From: a virus
Strand: one strand, 5' to 3'
Length of the DNA: 56,002 bases
Virus record (IMG/VR): IMGVR_UViG_3300021197_000758
Span: 1 to 56,002 of that record
The notes under the pieces are model-generated. The model was not told the DNA's origin. It made no database searches and saw nothing but the letters and a program-made list of their open reading frames with translations. Shown here in pieces: positions 16,301 through 25,842 of the stretch (its first letter is position 1; every line of letters starts with the position of its first letter). A program made the position numbers and the translations under genes.

Positions 16301-19300
16301 TTAGATAGGTATGCTGGGTCCACAGAGAATATAGACAATAGCTTAGGTTGAAGCTCTTTCAATACCCCAAGGTTCTTTATTCTTTTTATTGCTATGCCTC
16401 TATCTTTGTACCTCTGTCTCCTTAGGATTCTATCGATCTCCATATTCAAAGCATCGGCTACTTGGTCAACCATCTTTTGTATGTTGTTGGCGTTTGTTAG
16501 CTTTACTCTGGTGATTATCTTACCTATAGTACTCTTGGATAGCTTACTAAGCTTAGAGTCTTTTATCATAGACTTTATTTCCTTAACGATTGCAGCCCTA
16601 GCCTTGTCGTTATCTTTCATTTTGTCTATTCTAGCCTTAAATGAAGCTCTAAGTTTTTCGATTCTCTCCTTTGTCTTAGCAGCAGCTTTCTCTCTAGCCT
16701 CCTTCTTATCTCTCTTTACTGAGTCAAAAAACTCTGCAAACCCCTGCTCAAACATTTGCTTTTCTGTCAACCCTTTGGTTTCAGATGCTATCGTTACTGG
16801 CTTTTCTTTTTTGAAGAACTGCTTTATTCCGTTTCTTATCTCGTCTTTAGTAAACCCAACTTCCTGCAATACTTCTATAGTCTCCTTTCTTGTAAGGCCT
16901 TCTTTTTTAGATTCCTCTATTACATCTTGTATTGTGAAATCTTCTTGCGATTGCTGCTGACGAGTTTGTGGTTTTATGTCATAAACTACAGTTCCATAAG
17001 TAGAGTTGTCCAATTCGGTTCCTGTAGCATTAACACCTTCGAAGCCTAATGCTTTCATTATTAGCGTGGATGGTGTGTCGGTGTTACCACTTGATTTTAA
17101 TTTTTCGTTAATTTCATTAGCAACTATATCTCTTTTTTCGTCCTGACTTTGTTCAAAACTTATATAGTTACTAGAACCTTTATCAATTTCCTCTTCAGTA
17201 TATTTTTTTAATAATAATACATATTGATCATAGTTTCTATGAAAGAATTCTTTATAAGGGTTTTCTGTACTAATTTGATTAGGTGAATTAACCCCTAATA
17301 TTTTTGATACTGTCGATATGTCATAAGTTGTTATACTAGTTGGTTTATTTGACATAGCACTATCATTTATACTTTTTAGTGCATTATGTAACCTTAAACT
17401 GGCTGGTGCTAAATTATAATCATCTAAATCAACTACAGAAACAATTCGTGATGCCGTATCTGTGCCTGTTCTTTTAGCGTACTCTTGAGCATCTTCTTTT
17501 TTACCGAAAAAATAAAACCCTGTACCAAAATGACCTGTACTTCTTTGCGTAAACTCAAACTTATATATTGGTTCGGCTTTATTGACCAAATCTCCAGCTC
17601 TAAAAACTTTCTGCTGACGGGTCTGTGGAAAATCATCACCTATCTTTTCAATTATTACACCTCTTTGACCAAAAGTGTTATTTGGATATACATTTACTTT
17701 GTCTCCAAGTAAGTCTTGCACATACTCTACAAACTCATTGCCATCAAACCCTTTTTGATATACGTCAATTGTTTCTCCGCCCTTTTTCCTTTTAATAATA
17801 TAGCTCTTATCCTCAGCTCCTTTTTCAAAGTTTTTAGCGTTTGCTATGTCATTTTTAAAAGCTCTTGAACTAATTGCTGCAACACCACCTATCTTTAACT
17901 TATCATATATGTCTTCTAAAATAAAATCTCGAATATTTTTTGGTACAACATTAACTACGTTTAGTGATACGATAGCATCGTATTTTTTATTAATATCGCC
18001 AGATTTAGTGTAAGTTACAGGACTTTTACCCTTCCATCTTTCAGGATTTAATTCATAAGAATCAACCTTACTCCCTAATACCTCTGACATTGCATCAGTG
18101 CCAAGTCCAAGACCAGCCCCATAATCTAATACTTCGCCCTCTTTCTCTAAGCTATTCAGTATTTTAGCGGCTTTTACATAGCTACCTGTAGTGGTGGCTA
18201 CCTGTGTAGTGCCTGAAGCTTTAGATAATGCATTGTCTATTTTCTGCTGACGAATTTGTGGTATTTTTACTTCGGCCACCTTAACAATAGCTCCAGCGGC
18301 AGATGATACATTAACTGATTTAAAATCTATATCAGGATCTGTCTTTCTAGATACTACGGTTTCTTCAGAGTTATATTTAGTATACGACTCTGTTATATCA
18401 TATGACTTATAAAACTTTGTAGGTTGCATTATCCTTTCAATCTTAGCTTTAACAGTCCATCCAAACGAAGGATGGTGATCTACGTCACCAGGATTTGTTT
18501 TTACAATTTCAAACGTAGTAGGATCAAACTGAACAAACGTCATAATCTCTCCTCCTACTATGCCTTTATTGAGAGGATCCATTATCTTCTGGTGAAACTC
18601 CTGTAAGCTTTTAACTCCTATTGCTTTTTGAAATTTTTTATTGGCAGCTATCTTTTGGTTTAGGTTTTTTCTTAAATCAGGCGAAAAATTATTCTCAATA
18701 TTTAAAAGACGTACTAATTCTTTTGGGTTAGACTCAAAGGAATCTAGGTTCTTTATATCTAAACCAGAAGCTTTTATAAACTTTCTAAAAGCACTTAAAA
18801 GCTCAGATGGTTTAGCTGGTTTCTTTGTGACTTTAACTTCTTTGCCATCTACTTTTTTTATATAATATCCTTTTTCTTCTATACTTTTAATTCTTTTCGC
18901 ATAAGTTTTTTTAGCAGATTCATTCCTGAGATTAACATTAAACAATTTTATAATATCTTTATTACTTAATATATTATTATCAAGAACCAAGTCCACTAAC
19001 TGTTCAAATATGTGTTGTTGAAACTGCCAAGAACCATTTAAAGTTCCTGAATGGGGGGCAAATAAATTAGCTTTACCTTTCGTTGCGTTTCTTATAAATC
19101 CTTCAGCCTGAGACTTTGTGTTAAAAGCAGCAAGATTAGAAATATCTCCCAAAACCTTGCCCATTTTATGCATAATTAAAGGAACGTAGTTACGTCCGCC
19201 AAGTAGCTCTATGCTGTACCCATTACCTAAATCAGTTTTACCTGCATTAGTATAGTCATACATATTAGTTACAAACTTCTTAAGGTCAAATTCATTTATA

Positions 19301-22300
19301 TCTACATATTCTACAAATTTTCTTATCCAACTTCGTGGATCGTCTTTAACACTTGGCGAGTCAATTACTTTAATTTGCCGTCTAGGTATCTTTATTGTTC
19401 CAACTTCGCCTTCAGAGCCTTGTTCTTGATTCTGTAGTACGTCTATGTCAGCTTGATTAACAACTTCTCCCTTTGCAACTTTTGCAGACACAACATCTAA
19501 GAAATCTAACACTTTCTTGTCACTACTTAGAATCCCATCTTTGTCGCTGTCAAGTAAAGCTTCTACTGGCACATTAAGAACCTTAGCAAGCTTTCTCAAC
19601 CAATCGTTTATTAAGTCTTTCACAGACTGCGGAGACGACTCGTAGTTTTCTGCTAGTATGCCAAAAAGTTGAGCCATACTCTCCTCAGATTGAAGCTCAT
19701 TTTCATAATTACTAGCAAAGTCATCAAGCTCTTTAAGTAGCTTAGGAGACGCAACCTTACGAACAGAATCTATCATATTTGATGTAATCTGTTGTGCTTT
19801 AGCGTTTGTTATGCCATCCTTGAGTAATAGCGCATGAAAAACTTCGTGCGCAACTGTTGTCATGTTAGCCTTTTCAAGATTTATTCTAATTGTCTTTGTT
19901 CGTAATGCATACTCCCCTCTTGAAATAGGGTTCCCTCCAGCGGCTTCAAAATCTTCTTGAGTTTCGTATACCTCTATAGTAACACCAGGAGCAACTTTCG
20001 ATAAAGCCTTTTTAGCATTTTCAACTTGCTTTTTGACTCTACTCTGCATTCGAGACTTTCCAAATTTACTAGCAACCTTTTCTATTACAGTAGGCTTTCT
20101 TTCAGTTTTTGGAGCCGCATTTGTTGTTTCTGTTGGAGAGACCTTAGTCTTCGGTGTAGCCTTTGTGGTTTCTTTTGGTTTAGAATCACTCAATATATCA
20201 AGCACTAACTCCTTGAAGTAGAAATCGTTTGGGTAAAATCCTTGATCTTCTATAAATGATAACGCATCGTCTACAGCTTGAAGTATATTCCTTCCTGCCG
20301 CATATGAGTTTCTAATAACCTGCAGTGCTGCAACAACAACTGATTCAGGAGCATCTATTCTTTCATTGAATGCAGGTTTAGATCCTTCTGATTTTTGCTG
20401 TCTTGCAGAAAGCTTTTCATCAATAGCGTCGTCTATTTTTTGTAGTTCTTCTTTTTTAAATTCATCTATAAGTTTTTCTGCTTTAGCTAAAGCCCTTCTT
20501 TCTTGGTTTGACTTTTTAGACTTAAATACCCCTATGGCTTTACTTCTCTTCGCTTCCTCTCTAGTTCCAATTAGCTTACCGCTTTCGTTCATCTGAGATA
20601 CAGAAAAAGACCCATCAGCATTCTTTGTTACTTGGAATACGTTTTCTCCAACCTGGACTAAGTCCTTGTCTTTAGACTCATTAGCAGCTTCTTCAAGAGC
20701 AATTTCTTCAAACTCTTGAACGGCTCTCTGATGCTCTTCTTCAAGCTTAGAAAGATCCTCCAAAGCCTTGCTGTCGTACTCTTCTCTAGCCTTTATTTTT
20801 TCTGCAACCTTTTTGGCTCTCAATTCTTTTTTTGTTGGAGCAGCAGGAGTTTCCACTTCCTTTCCTTCAACTGTTAGAGGTAGCTTTTCGTCTACCTTCT
20901 TATCTCTTAAGGATACGTCTTTTAATATTCTTTCTGCTTTAGCTCCCTTAAATGCTCGAATAAGGCCTGTTGCCTTCTCTTTTACCTTTACTACAGCTTT
21001 GCCTTTCTTGTTTCTTCTTCTACCTATTACCTTGTACTCTTTGCCATCTATAGAAACAGCGTCTGAGTCCATGCCTTCAGTTTGTACGTCTACTCCTTCT
21101 GGAGGCATTTTAGTTAACCCGAATCCTGATATAGGCTCCGAACCTACTTCATCTTTGTTTCCAAGTTCAATTATCTCCTCCCCAGACTCAAATACAATAG
21201 TATTTTCGTTTTCTGGATCAATTTTTATGTTACCCTCTTTTCCGTCTAGATATACTTTTTCTTGCTTGTTCGCATTATCTAAAAGATTACCTTCTCTTTT
21301 CTTTGTCTCTACCTCTTTTTTTAGATCCTCCAGATATTCTTGAGGCATTGCTTCCTCTGCAGGAGCAGTCTCTACAGTCTCTTGCTCTTCTTGGGTTGGT
21401 GGGACACCAGTCTCCTTTTCTGTCTCTGTCGATGGCTTTTTATCTTTAGGGTTACTAATTTCCTCAAGTCTAGATTGAACTTCTTTAAGTCTTTCTGACT
21501 CGGTCTTAGTTAACGATGCATTGTCAACATCCTTTATCTTATCTTTTAACCTCTTCTCTTCTATTAATAGCTTTACAGCCTCTGGCTTATTCTCGTCAGT
21601 AAGCCTATCTATCTTATTAGCCGTATTTACAGCACCCTGAGTCTCTCTAAAGTTTGTTTTGATAGCTTCGGCTCGCTCTTCATCCATTCGTCCATTAGCG
21701 ACCTCTATTTCGACTTGCTCGTCAACTATATTAGAGGTATTTTTTTTGGCAGCCAAGTCCATAGTCGTCTTGTCTATATCCGTGTCTGGATTGAATACGG
21801 AAGAAACACTTTCGTACCCTCCAGCTTTAGCTTCATTTGTCGCTTTTACTCGTCCACTTACTACATTTATATTTTTTAACGTAGTTGGTAAAACTGTTAA
21901 TGGCGCAGTTCCTAAGCCAGCAAATCCCTCAAATCCTATCTCTTTAATGTCCATTTCTTGATCAGCAGCTAGTCTACCAGCTACCTCTCCAGCCATACCA
22001 CCCGCAACTTCAACGGCACCACCGGCTGCAGGAGCAGCTATTTTTCGTGCAGCCCTTTTACCAATAGTCTTTCCTCCTTTAACTATTCCAGCTCCGACTT
22101 TTGTGGCTTTACCGGCTAGTCCTCCAGTAAGTCCTTCTATAGCACCAATAGCAACACCTCTACCAATAGCTTTTGATCGTATATCCTTAAGCTGTTCTGG
22201 ATCGTTAAGTATTGCTCTAACTTTTTCAGGAGTAGCCTCTCCATCTATCTTTTCTTGTAGTAATTCAGATAAAGTAAGGCTCGCTTCCATGGCTGCCGCT

Positions 22301-23175
22301 CCAGCTCCTATGCCTCCAGATAAAGCACCTCCAGCAGCTCCCGCTGCTGATGTTATTGGAGCAAAAACACCTCCAGCTAATCCTAATGCAGCTCCAGTTC
22401 CAGCACCAGCACCAGCTCCTGCGACTGCTGCTCCTAGAACTTCTCCAGAAGCTAACGATCCAATTTGAGTGGCCATTGAACTTACAAATAGACTAGTTAA
22501 GACCGTAGGACTTTCTAGCGTACCCATCAAGAATCCAAAAGCACCTCCTCCATTTTCATCAAAAGCCTTATTGAAGTCCTTCATCTCATCAGACTCAACA
22601 GACTTCTTAGCTATCTTGTCGTTTACACGAATCCATTCGCTAATCTCTTTATCTGAAGCATCTGAACCAGACTTTAGTATGTCCATAGAAGGATCTACTG
22701 CTTCGGCCTGAAGAAATCCCTGAACTCCAGCTCTATATATGTCACCAAAGAAGTCGGTTATTGAGTTTTTGCCAAGCGTTCTCTCAAGAAGTGTGTCTTC
22801 CTCTTGTGATGCCAAAAAACCATTCTCCGATACAGAATCCGTACCTGTTGCTTGTTCGTCCATCGCTGTCTGAGTCGCAACATCTTCGACAGCTACTCCC
22901 TTTCCCAACCCTTCTTTCTTTATAAGCACTCCGTCAGCAACTAACTTGTCAAATTGGTCTGGGTACCCCTCCCTAAGTAGGGACTCGCTATAAAGCTCCC
23001 CATCGTACTCATACATAGACTCTTCTTGATTTACTACAGGCTCTTCTTCTTTTTTCTTCAGAACTCCGTCCGCAACTAGTCTATCAAAATCTTCTGGATA
23101 TCCTTCTCTAAGTAAAGATTCGCTATAGTATTGTCCATCGTACTCATACATATCATTTAATTGCTCTTTGCTCAT
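13312..23175 (-). CDS. Giant multidomain (polyvalent) ejection protein
   Basis: A 3287-residue protein, the last gene of the structural arm and probably injected with the DNA. In order: two copies of a 35-residue repeat (10-44 and 55-89; YEYDGxxYSESLLREGYP); a Gly/Ala-rich membrane-type region (about 225-425); charged coiled coils to about 1000; a zinc-peptidase site HEVFH (His1110, Glu1111, His1114); an unknown block (about 1262-1638); a SAM methyltransferase (about 1646-1849; VLDYGAGLGLGTDA, then YDAIVSLN and LKIGGVAA); an ADP-ribosyltransferase-like block (about 1850-2068; FRAGD, GHFGTGFYFF); long helices; and hydrophobic segments near 2825 and 3080-3140. The PQ[TI]RQQ motif marks the block borders at 1639, 1850 and 2069. 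This layout fits phage polyvalent proteins carried in the virion. Virion location is inferred from position. Confidence 0.8.
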   Translation of the reverse strand: MSKEQLNDMYEYDGQYYSESLLREGYPEDFDRLVADGVLKKKEEEPVVNQEESMYEYDGELYSESLLREGYPDQFDKLVADGVLIKKEGLGKGVAVEDVATQTAMDEQATGTDSVSENGFLASQEEDTLLERTLGKNSITDFFGDIYRAGVQGFLQAEAVDPSMDILKSGSDASDKEISEWIRVNDKIAKKSVESDEMKDFNKAFDENGGGAFGFLMGTLESPTVLTSLFVSSMATQIGSLASGEVLGAAVAGAGAGAGTGAALGLAGGVFAPITSAAGAAGGALSGGIGAGAAAMEASLTLSELLQEKIDGEATPEKVRAILNDPEQLKDIRSKAIGRGVAIGAIEGLTGGLAGKATKVGAGIVKGGKTIGKRAARKIAAPAAGGAVEVAGGMAGEVAGRLAADQEMDIKEIGFEGFAGLGTAPLTVLPTTLKNINVVSGRVKATNEAKAGGYESVSSVFNPDTDIDKTTMDLAAKKNTSNIVDEQVEIEVANGRMDEERAEAIKTNFRETQGAVNTANKIDRLTDENKPEAVKLLIEEKRLKDKIKDVDNASLTKTESERLKEVQSRLEEISNPKDKKPSTETEKETGVPPTQEEQETVETAPAEEAMPQEYLEDLKKEVETKKREGNLLDNANKQEKVYLDGKEGNIKIDPENENTIVFESGEEIIELGNKDEVGSEPISGFGLTKMPPEGVDVQTEGMDSDAVSIDGKEYKVIGRRRNKKGKAVVKVKEKATGLIRAFKGAKAERILKDVSLRDKKVDEKLPLTVEGKEVETPAAPTKKELRAKKVAEKIKAREEYDSKALEDLSKLEEEHQRAVQEFEEIALEEAANESKDKDLVQVGENVFQVTKNADGSFSVSQMNESGKLIGTREEAKRSKAIGVFKSKKSNQERRALAKAEKLIDEFKKEELQKIDDAIDEKLSARQQKSEGSKPAFNERIDAPESVVVAALQVIRNSYAAGRNILQAVDDALSFIEDQGFYPNDFYFKELVLDILSDSKPKETTKATPKTKVSPTETTNAAPKTERKPTVIEKVASKFGKSRMQSRVKKQVENAKKALSKVAPGVTIEVYETQEDFEAAGGNPISRGEYALRTKTIRINLEKANMTTVAHEVFHALLLKDGITNAKAQQITSNMIDSVRKVASPKLLKELDDFASNYENELQSEESMAQLFGILAENYESSPQSVKDLINDWLRKLAKVLNVPVEALLDSDKDGILSSDKKVLDFLDVVSAKVAKGEVVNQADIDVLQNQEQGSEGEVGTIKIPRRQIKVIDSPSVKDDPRSWIRKFVEYVDINEFDLKKFVTNMYDYTNAGKTDLGNGYSIELLGGRNYVPLIMHKMGKVLGDISNLAAFNTKSQAEGFIRNATKGKANLFAPHSGTLNGSWQFQQHIFEQLVDLVLDNNILSNKDIIKLFNVNLRNESAKKTYAKRIKSIEEKGYYIKKVDGKEVKVTKKPAKPSELLSAFRKFIKASGLDIKNLDSFESNPKELVRLLNIENNFSPDLRKNLNQKIAANKKFQKAIGVKSLQEFHQKIMDPLNKGIVGGEIMTFVQFDPTTFEIVKTNPGDVDHHPSFGWTVKAKIERIMQPTKFYKSYDITESYTKYNSEETVVSRKTDPDIDFKSVNVSSAAGAIVKVAEVKIPQIRQQKIDNALSKASGTTQVATTTGSYVKAAKILNSLEKEGEVLDYGAGLGLGTDAMSEVLGSKVDSYELNPERWKGKSPVTYTKSGDINKKYDAIVSLNVVNVVPKNIRDFILEDIYDKLKIGGVAAISSRAFKNDIANAKNFEKGAEDKSYIIKRKKGGETIDVYQKGFDGNEFVEYVQDLLGDKVNVYPNNTFGQRGVIIEKIGDDFPQTRQQKVFRAGDLVNKAEPIYKFEFTQRSTGHFGTGFYFFGKKEDAQEYAKRTGTDTASRIVSVVDLDDYNLAPASLRLHNALKSINDSAMSNKPTSITTYDISTVSKILGVNSPNQISTENPYKEFFHRNYDQYVLLLKKYTEEEIDKGSSNYISFEQSQDEKRDIVANEINEKLKSSGNTDTPSTLIMKALGFEGVNATGTELDNSTYGTVVYDIKPQTRQQQSQEDFTIQDVIEESKKEGLTRKETIEVLQEVGFTKDEIRNGIKQFFKKEKPVTIASETKGLTEKQMFEQGFAEFFDSVKRDKKEAREKAAAKTKERIEKLRASFKARIDKMKDNDKARAAIVKEIKSMIKDSKLSKLSKSTIGKIITRVKLTNANNIQKMVDQVADALNMEIDRILRRQRYKDRGIAIKRIKNLGVLKELQPKLLSIFSVDPAYLSKRSLVKYDKVISDLVNVDKKYDSRMSREELSDMIDSILSDYSSDNQRANELKDRISNSMDPNLTIRKNLDKMLKDGIISKDDHELALRFLDIFNETNADEEMSNAGGKSKEEVLAEIKEEFLDAMNEPTPSILNITGDERSAVKFANSLTEKDFDSLTPQQARDLVRGLEMLKDGFVSTKLLQSKIRVEGNRDSQSVSKEIKERGAIDKLISKSKIFTKNLFLSKNKKETSISNRIRSTPLRNIDQVIKSASDKLKTTNIYKSILYPSSQAFSRLEASLKDIKTNLEKAEALLSIRKNTRFLQKVKVMMYQIQREYESNPKNKEVNTAKKWIEATLDDENSVYDEREKAAIRDLMNEFTVDGKVSTSKILEGMTSKEKRFLAIVDETYASIQEKAAADAANRGMTFIPRENYVHLPKVTNQETQMTKEFDDLHNSFTNPSLKSKAAIQRTGNVHSISLDPVHNAYTASRKTETSYYMYPIVKRAKIALSNLRSEATTKNDKELAKALEDVYDGIISYEFKNVTKDRAFSEKAISFLGRAGYLAQLAGPVKAAVELTTNAGHAMIVNPIEFISGIKTLSASGSNNAVIDAALKVLGSTQTARLTNQQDLSSKDIEDRLFSKSKLFEPEDMTSDIAEDAEIVRNVAKKPLDWFIKFNENLITKPDTLVARPLFVGAFNTSFKKETGVDVDWNKVATDTEYREKYASAIEKATFDADSAVIDNAASNNPFDGIPKNINPKDASAIKSAAIIMDRYMSRFRVFEYYSALKAIQSLVGKGDMSRTKGAMLLAGTVFRMSMYKMAMDMTFALIFMALGIDDDEDEFELGTDLTRNVLAGVATLALGRNIGNLSQIPINYGTEWLNKEYGEGITRTGEYDAYKNNLAFSKIPLDPSPRDDVFTNMVVSSLGSFTPMAKTIKRGVTLQSRASSAKTQETIDKNQNELLTRIPFEIAGNLGAVPAYKDIRKIYLKYLFQGVEKSKSSSRSSRDRDARLKTLKARK
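16954..18261 (-). repeat. Three dispersed 18-base repeats at domain borders
   Basis: Near-identical 18-mers lie at 16954-16971, 17611-17628 and 18244-18261 (CTGCTGACGnnTnTGTGG on the + strand). Each encodes PQ[TI]RQQ at a boundary between domains of the giant protein. A weaker fourth version (KIPRRQIK) is encoded near 19369-19394. They split the region into cassettes of about 200-380 residues. Confidence 0.8.
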
Positions 23176-23208
23176 GCTTATTCTTTTGTTGTAATAAGTT
23201 GTTTTTAT

Positions 23209-25821
23209 TTATTTCTTTCTTTCAGATCTAAGTATAGCCTTTGACTCCTCTACAGAGTGATTAGCTTTATTTCCTCCGCTATACTTGTAGTAGCTTTCCC
23301 CTGCTTTCAGATTGTTTCCTTTACCGTCCTTCATGTCGTAAGGTACTGGGAATGAAGCAAACTCTTTAGCTAACTCCAATAAGGCTTCGTCTTCGCTCAC
23401 GCTTCCACCATCGATATAATCGCCTAATTTGCCACGCTTATTTTTGATAATCCACATTCCTATATTATCTTGAGTTTGTTTATCAAATATAGCATCCTCA
23501 TTAAGACCTAAACCTTTAACTGCTTGCTTCATAGTGTCTGGTATAACTTGATATTGACCAACAGCAAATAGCCTATCTTTGTTTTTCGGATCATTAATTG
23601 ATTGATATTTCATTATCTCTCCAATTGTCATTTCAGATAATTGCTTTCCGCCTCGCACAGTTTCACTTGTTGATCCAACTATACTTGAACCAGAAGTTCC
23701 TCTATTGCTAGAGTTTAACCCACCTTCTCCTGAGGAGATATATTTAAGTAATCCTTCTGCTTTTTCAGATGTTTTAGGGTTAACTTCCTTTATGACTGGA
23801 GTAGAATTAGCTTCCTTTATAACAGGCATCTTTTGATTAACATTAGGCTTCTCTTGTTCTGGAGCCACTACTTCCTCTTCTTTATATTTAGAGCTAGTGG
23901 TTACGGCATCGCTGATAGCTTTTTTATACTCGCTCTTCCAGTCTGCTTCCTCTAGGTCTATTTCAACAACCTTTCCATCATCTCTAGTTATTGCTATAAC
24001 ATCAGACCCTGGACTTGATTCATCTATAAATATTCCTAGTTCGGATAGTGTTGAGAAGTAGTTATCATTAAGCTTACTCATAAATGACTCTTCCGATATA
24101 TTATTATCAAACGTCAATACTGGAGAAATTAAATCAGAGACAATCTTAGGAGTAGGCTTCTTATCAGAAGCTCCTGCAACTAATCTTTCTATACCAAACT
24201 CGCTATACAATTGCTGTAAGGCAAGTTCTGGGTCAGAGATATCTATTTCATCTTTAATTGACACTTTTTCTCCTTTATTATTTGTCTTATAAACAGTTAG
24301 CAAGTTAGGCTTTTCTATGTCTTCTATCTCTACAGTCAACCCTTTATATCCACTAAGTTCATCAAAGTTCATAGCTGCGTAATCTTTATTCTCAAGCAAC
24401 TGTAAGTTAGACATAAGAGCATTAGCTATTAAGTTAGCTCCCTCACTGTTTTTTGTATTAGAATTTGTTTCAATGTACTTTCTAGTAGTTCCATCAACCT
24501 CTTGAGGAGGATTTAACGCTCCAACGTGCTTCATAGATGCTTTTAGTGCAAGCCCTTGTATTTGATCGTACTGATCCTTCGTATATCCATACGTTTTTTC
24601 GGTATTCTCATTGAAGTCTCTTTCCATAATCCCAGAGTCTCCAAGAATCACCTCTTTTCCCTCTACCACATTTCCATTAGCATCCACGGCAGGTACTCCG
24701 TTTTCCATTTTTATTGGTTTGTAGAAGTATTCGACATCCCCATTCTCTAGTTTCCTACTTTCTGCGTAAGACTGAACGAAGTTATTAACCTCTGGACCTT
24801 TAAGGTTCATTATCCCATCAACAAATGCAGATGAGCTTGGCGATACAATTGAAGCTATTTTTGCATAGTCATTTTGAACAACTTGAGCGTAGTAACTCTT
24901 TTCTTGCCCACCAACAATTTCGCTTTTAACTATAGTTTTATTCGGAGTCTTAAAGTCTGCTGTAATGTTACCTGTGCTTTTATCTATAAGTCCAGTCTTA
25001 ATAAAGTCGTCTTTTATCCCAACATCCCCTTCTTTTCCAGATCCAATTATGTCTGGGTTTATAGCAAACGCTCCATAATTATATGGACTTGCTCCAGGCT
25101 TAGTTGTAGAGTTATATATCTCTTGAGCTGATATAGTATACTTGTTACCAGCTTCTAAGTATTTTTTATCTCCTGTCTTTTCGTATAAATCTTTATTGGC
25201 CTTTAATATGGCATCTCCTTCAACAACAACTAAGTTTTGGAATCCACCAGCATCTCCAGAATAAATAGTCTCGTATCTTATTGTGCCAGAAGAGTTGTTC
25301 CCACTCTTCGTAATATCGTTAGCTATTAACCATCTAGGGTCAGTATCATACGCACTAATTTGCCCAGGTTTAGATCCTATTCCTCTCTGAACTAGTGTGT
25401 TATTAAATGTTTCTGAAACAGCAGTTATTGCCGCTACTTGCTGTTGCGCTCCTGCAGCCACATATGTTTTGTATTGAGATACGAATCTTTGATCTTCTTC
25501 GTATCCATCATACTCCTCTGTAGCTTGAGAGAGTCTTAGGTTTCTTTGCTTGAATTCTGAAGCCGCTACCTTTTGTCCACTTAAAAATGAATTAACGTCT
25601 ACTTTATTTTCTATAGCGACCTTAGCTAATCCTAATTCAAGCTGAGACTGATAGTTATCGATCTCTCTAGTTATTTTAAAGTTAGCATCTCTTTTAGCTT
25701 TAGCTTGCTGAACTGTGCTAGTAACAGTTTGAGCTATGTCGCTACCTATTTTTTTAACACTTTCAATGTAAGCTTCTCCAAGTCTGTTATCTATGACTAA
25801 CCTTGGTTTTGTATAACTCAT
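23209..25821 (-). CDS. Internal virion protein with C-terminal lysozyme-like domain
   Basis: An 870-residue protein. The N-terminus (MSYTKPRLVIDNRLGEAYIE) is shared with the smaller protein at 44341-44877. A long helical and beta body follows. The last 180 residues form a lysozyme/transglycosylase-like domain, with ISSGEGG and the likely catalytic Glu699, then SSNRGT, MTIGEIMKYQ, FAVGQYQVIPDTMK and a C-terminal helix. It should open the peptidoglycan during DNA entry, like T7 gp16. It lies between a small internal protein and the giant protein, with 33 bases to the latter, as in podovirus ejection-protein clusters. The enzyme subclass is not certain. Confidence 0.78.
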   Translation of the reverse strand: MSYTKPRLVIDNRLGEAYIESVKKIGSDIAQTVTSTVQQAKAKRDANFKITREIDNYQSQLELGLAKVAIENKVDVNSFLSGQKVAASEFKQRNLRLSQATEEYDGYEEDQRFVSQYKTYVAAGAQQQVAAITAVSETFNNTLVQRGIGSKPGQISAYDTDPRWLIANDITKSGNNSSGTIRYETIYSGDAGGFQNLVVVEGDAILKANKDLYEKTGDKKYLEAGNKYTISAQEIYNSTTKPGASPYNYGAFAINPDIIGSGKEGDVGIKDDFIKTGLIDKSTGNITADFKTPNKTIVKSEIVGGQEKSYYAQVVQNDYAKIASIVSPSSSAFVDGIMNLKGPEVNNFVQSYAESRKLENGDVEYFYKPIKMENGVPAVDANGNVVEGKEVILGDSGIMERDFNENTEKTYGYTKDQYDQIQGLALKASMKHVGALNPPQEVDGTTRKYIETNSNTKNSEGANLIANALMSNLQLLENKDYAAMNFDELSGYKGLTVEIEDIEKPNLLTVYKTNNKGEKVSIKDEIDISDPELALQQLYSEFGIERLVAGASDKKPTPKIVSDLISPVLTFDNNISEESFMSKLNDNYFSTLSELGIFIDESSPGSDVIAITRDDGKVVEIDLEEADWKSEYKKAISDAVTTSSKYKEEEVVAPEQEKPNVNQKMPVIKEANSTPVIKEVNPKTSEKAEGLLKYISSGEGGLNSSNRGTSGSSIVGSTSETVRGGKQLSEMTIGEIMKYQSINDPKNKDRLFAVGQYQVIPDTMKQAVKGLGLNEDAIFDKQTQDNIGMWIIKNKRGKLGDYIDGGSVSEDEALLELAKEFASFPVPYDMKDGKGNNLKAGESYYKYSGGNKANHSVEESKAILRSERKK

Positions 25822-25842
25822 ATTTATATTATTTCATTACTA

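Noticed and set aside
22103-22468. + strand frame rich in Ala and Pro
   Set aside because: Shadow of the Gly/Ala-rich region of the giant protein on the other strand.
13312-23175. Giant protein as a virion RNA polymerase like that of N4
   Set aside because: I could not find polymerase catalytic motifs; peptidase, methyltransferase and ADP-ribosyltransferase-like segments explain parts of it better.
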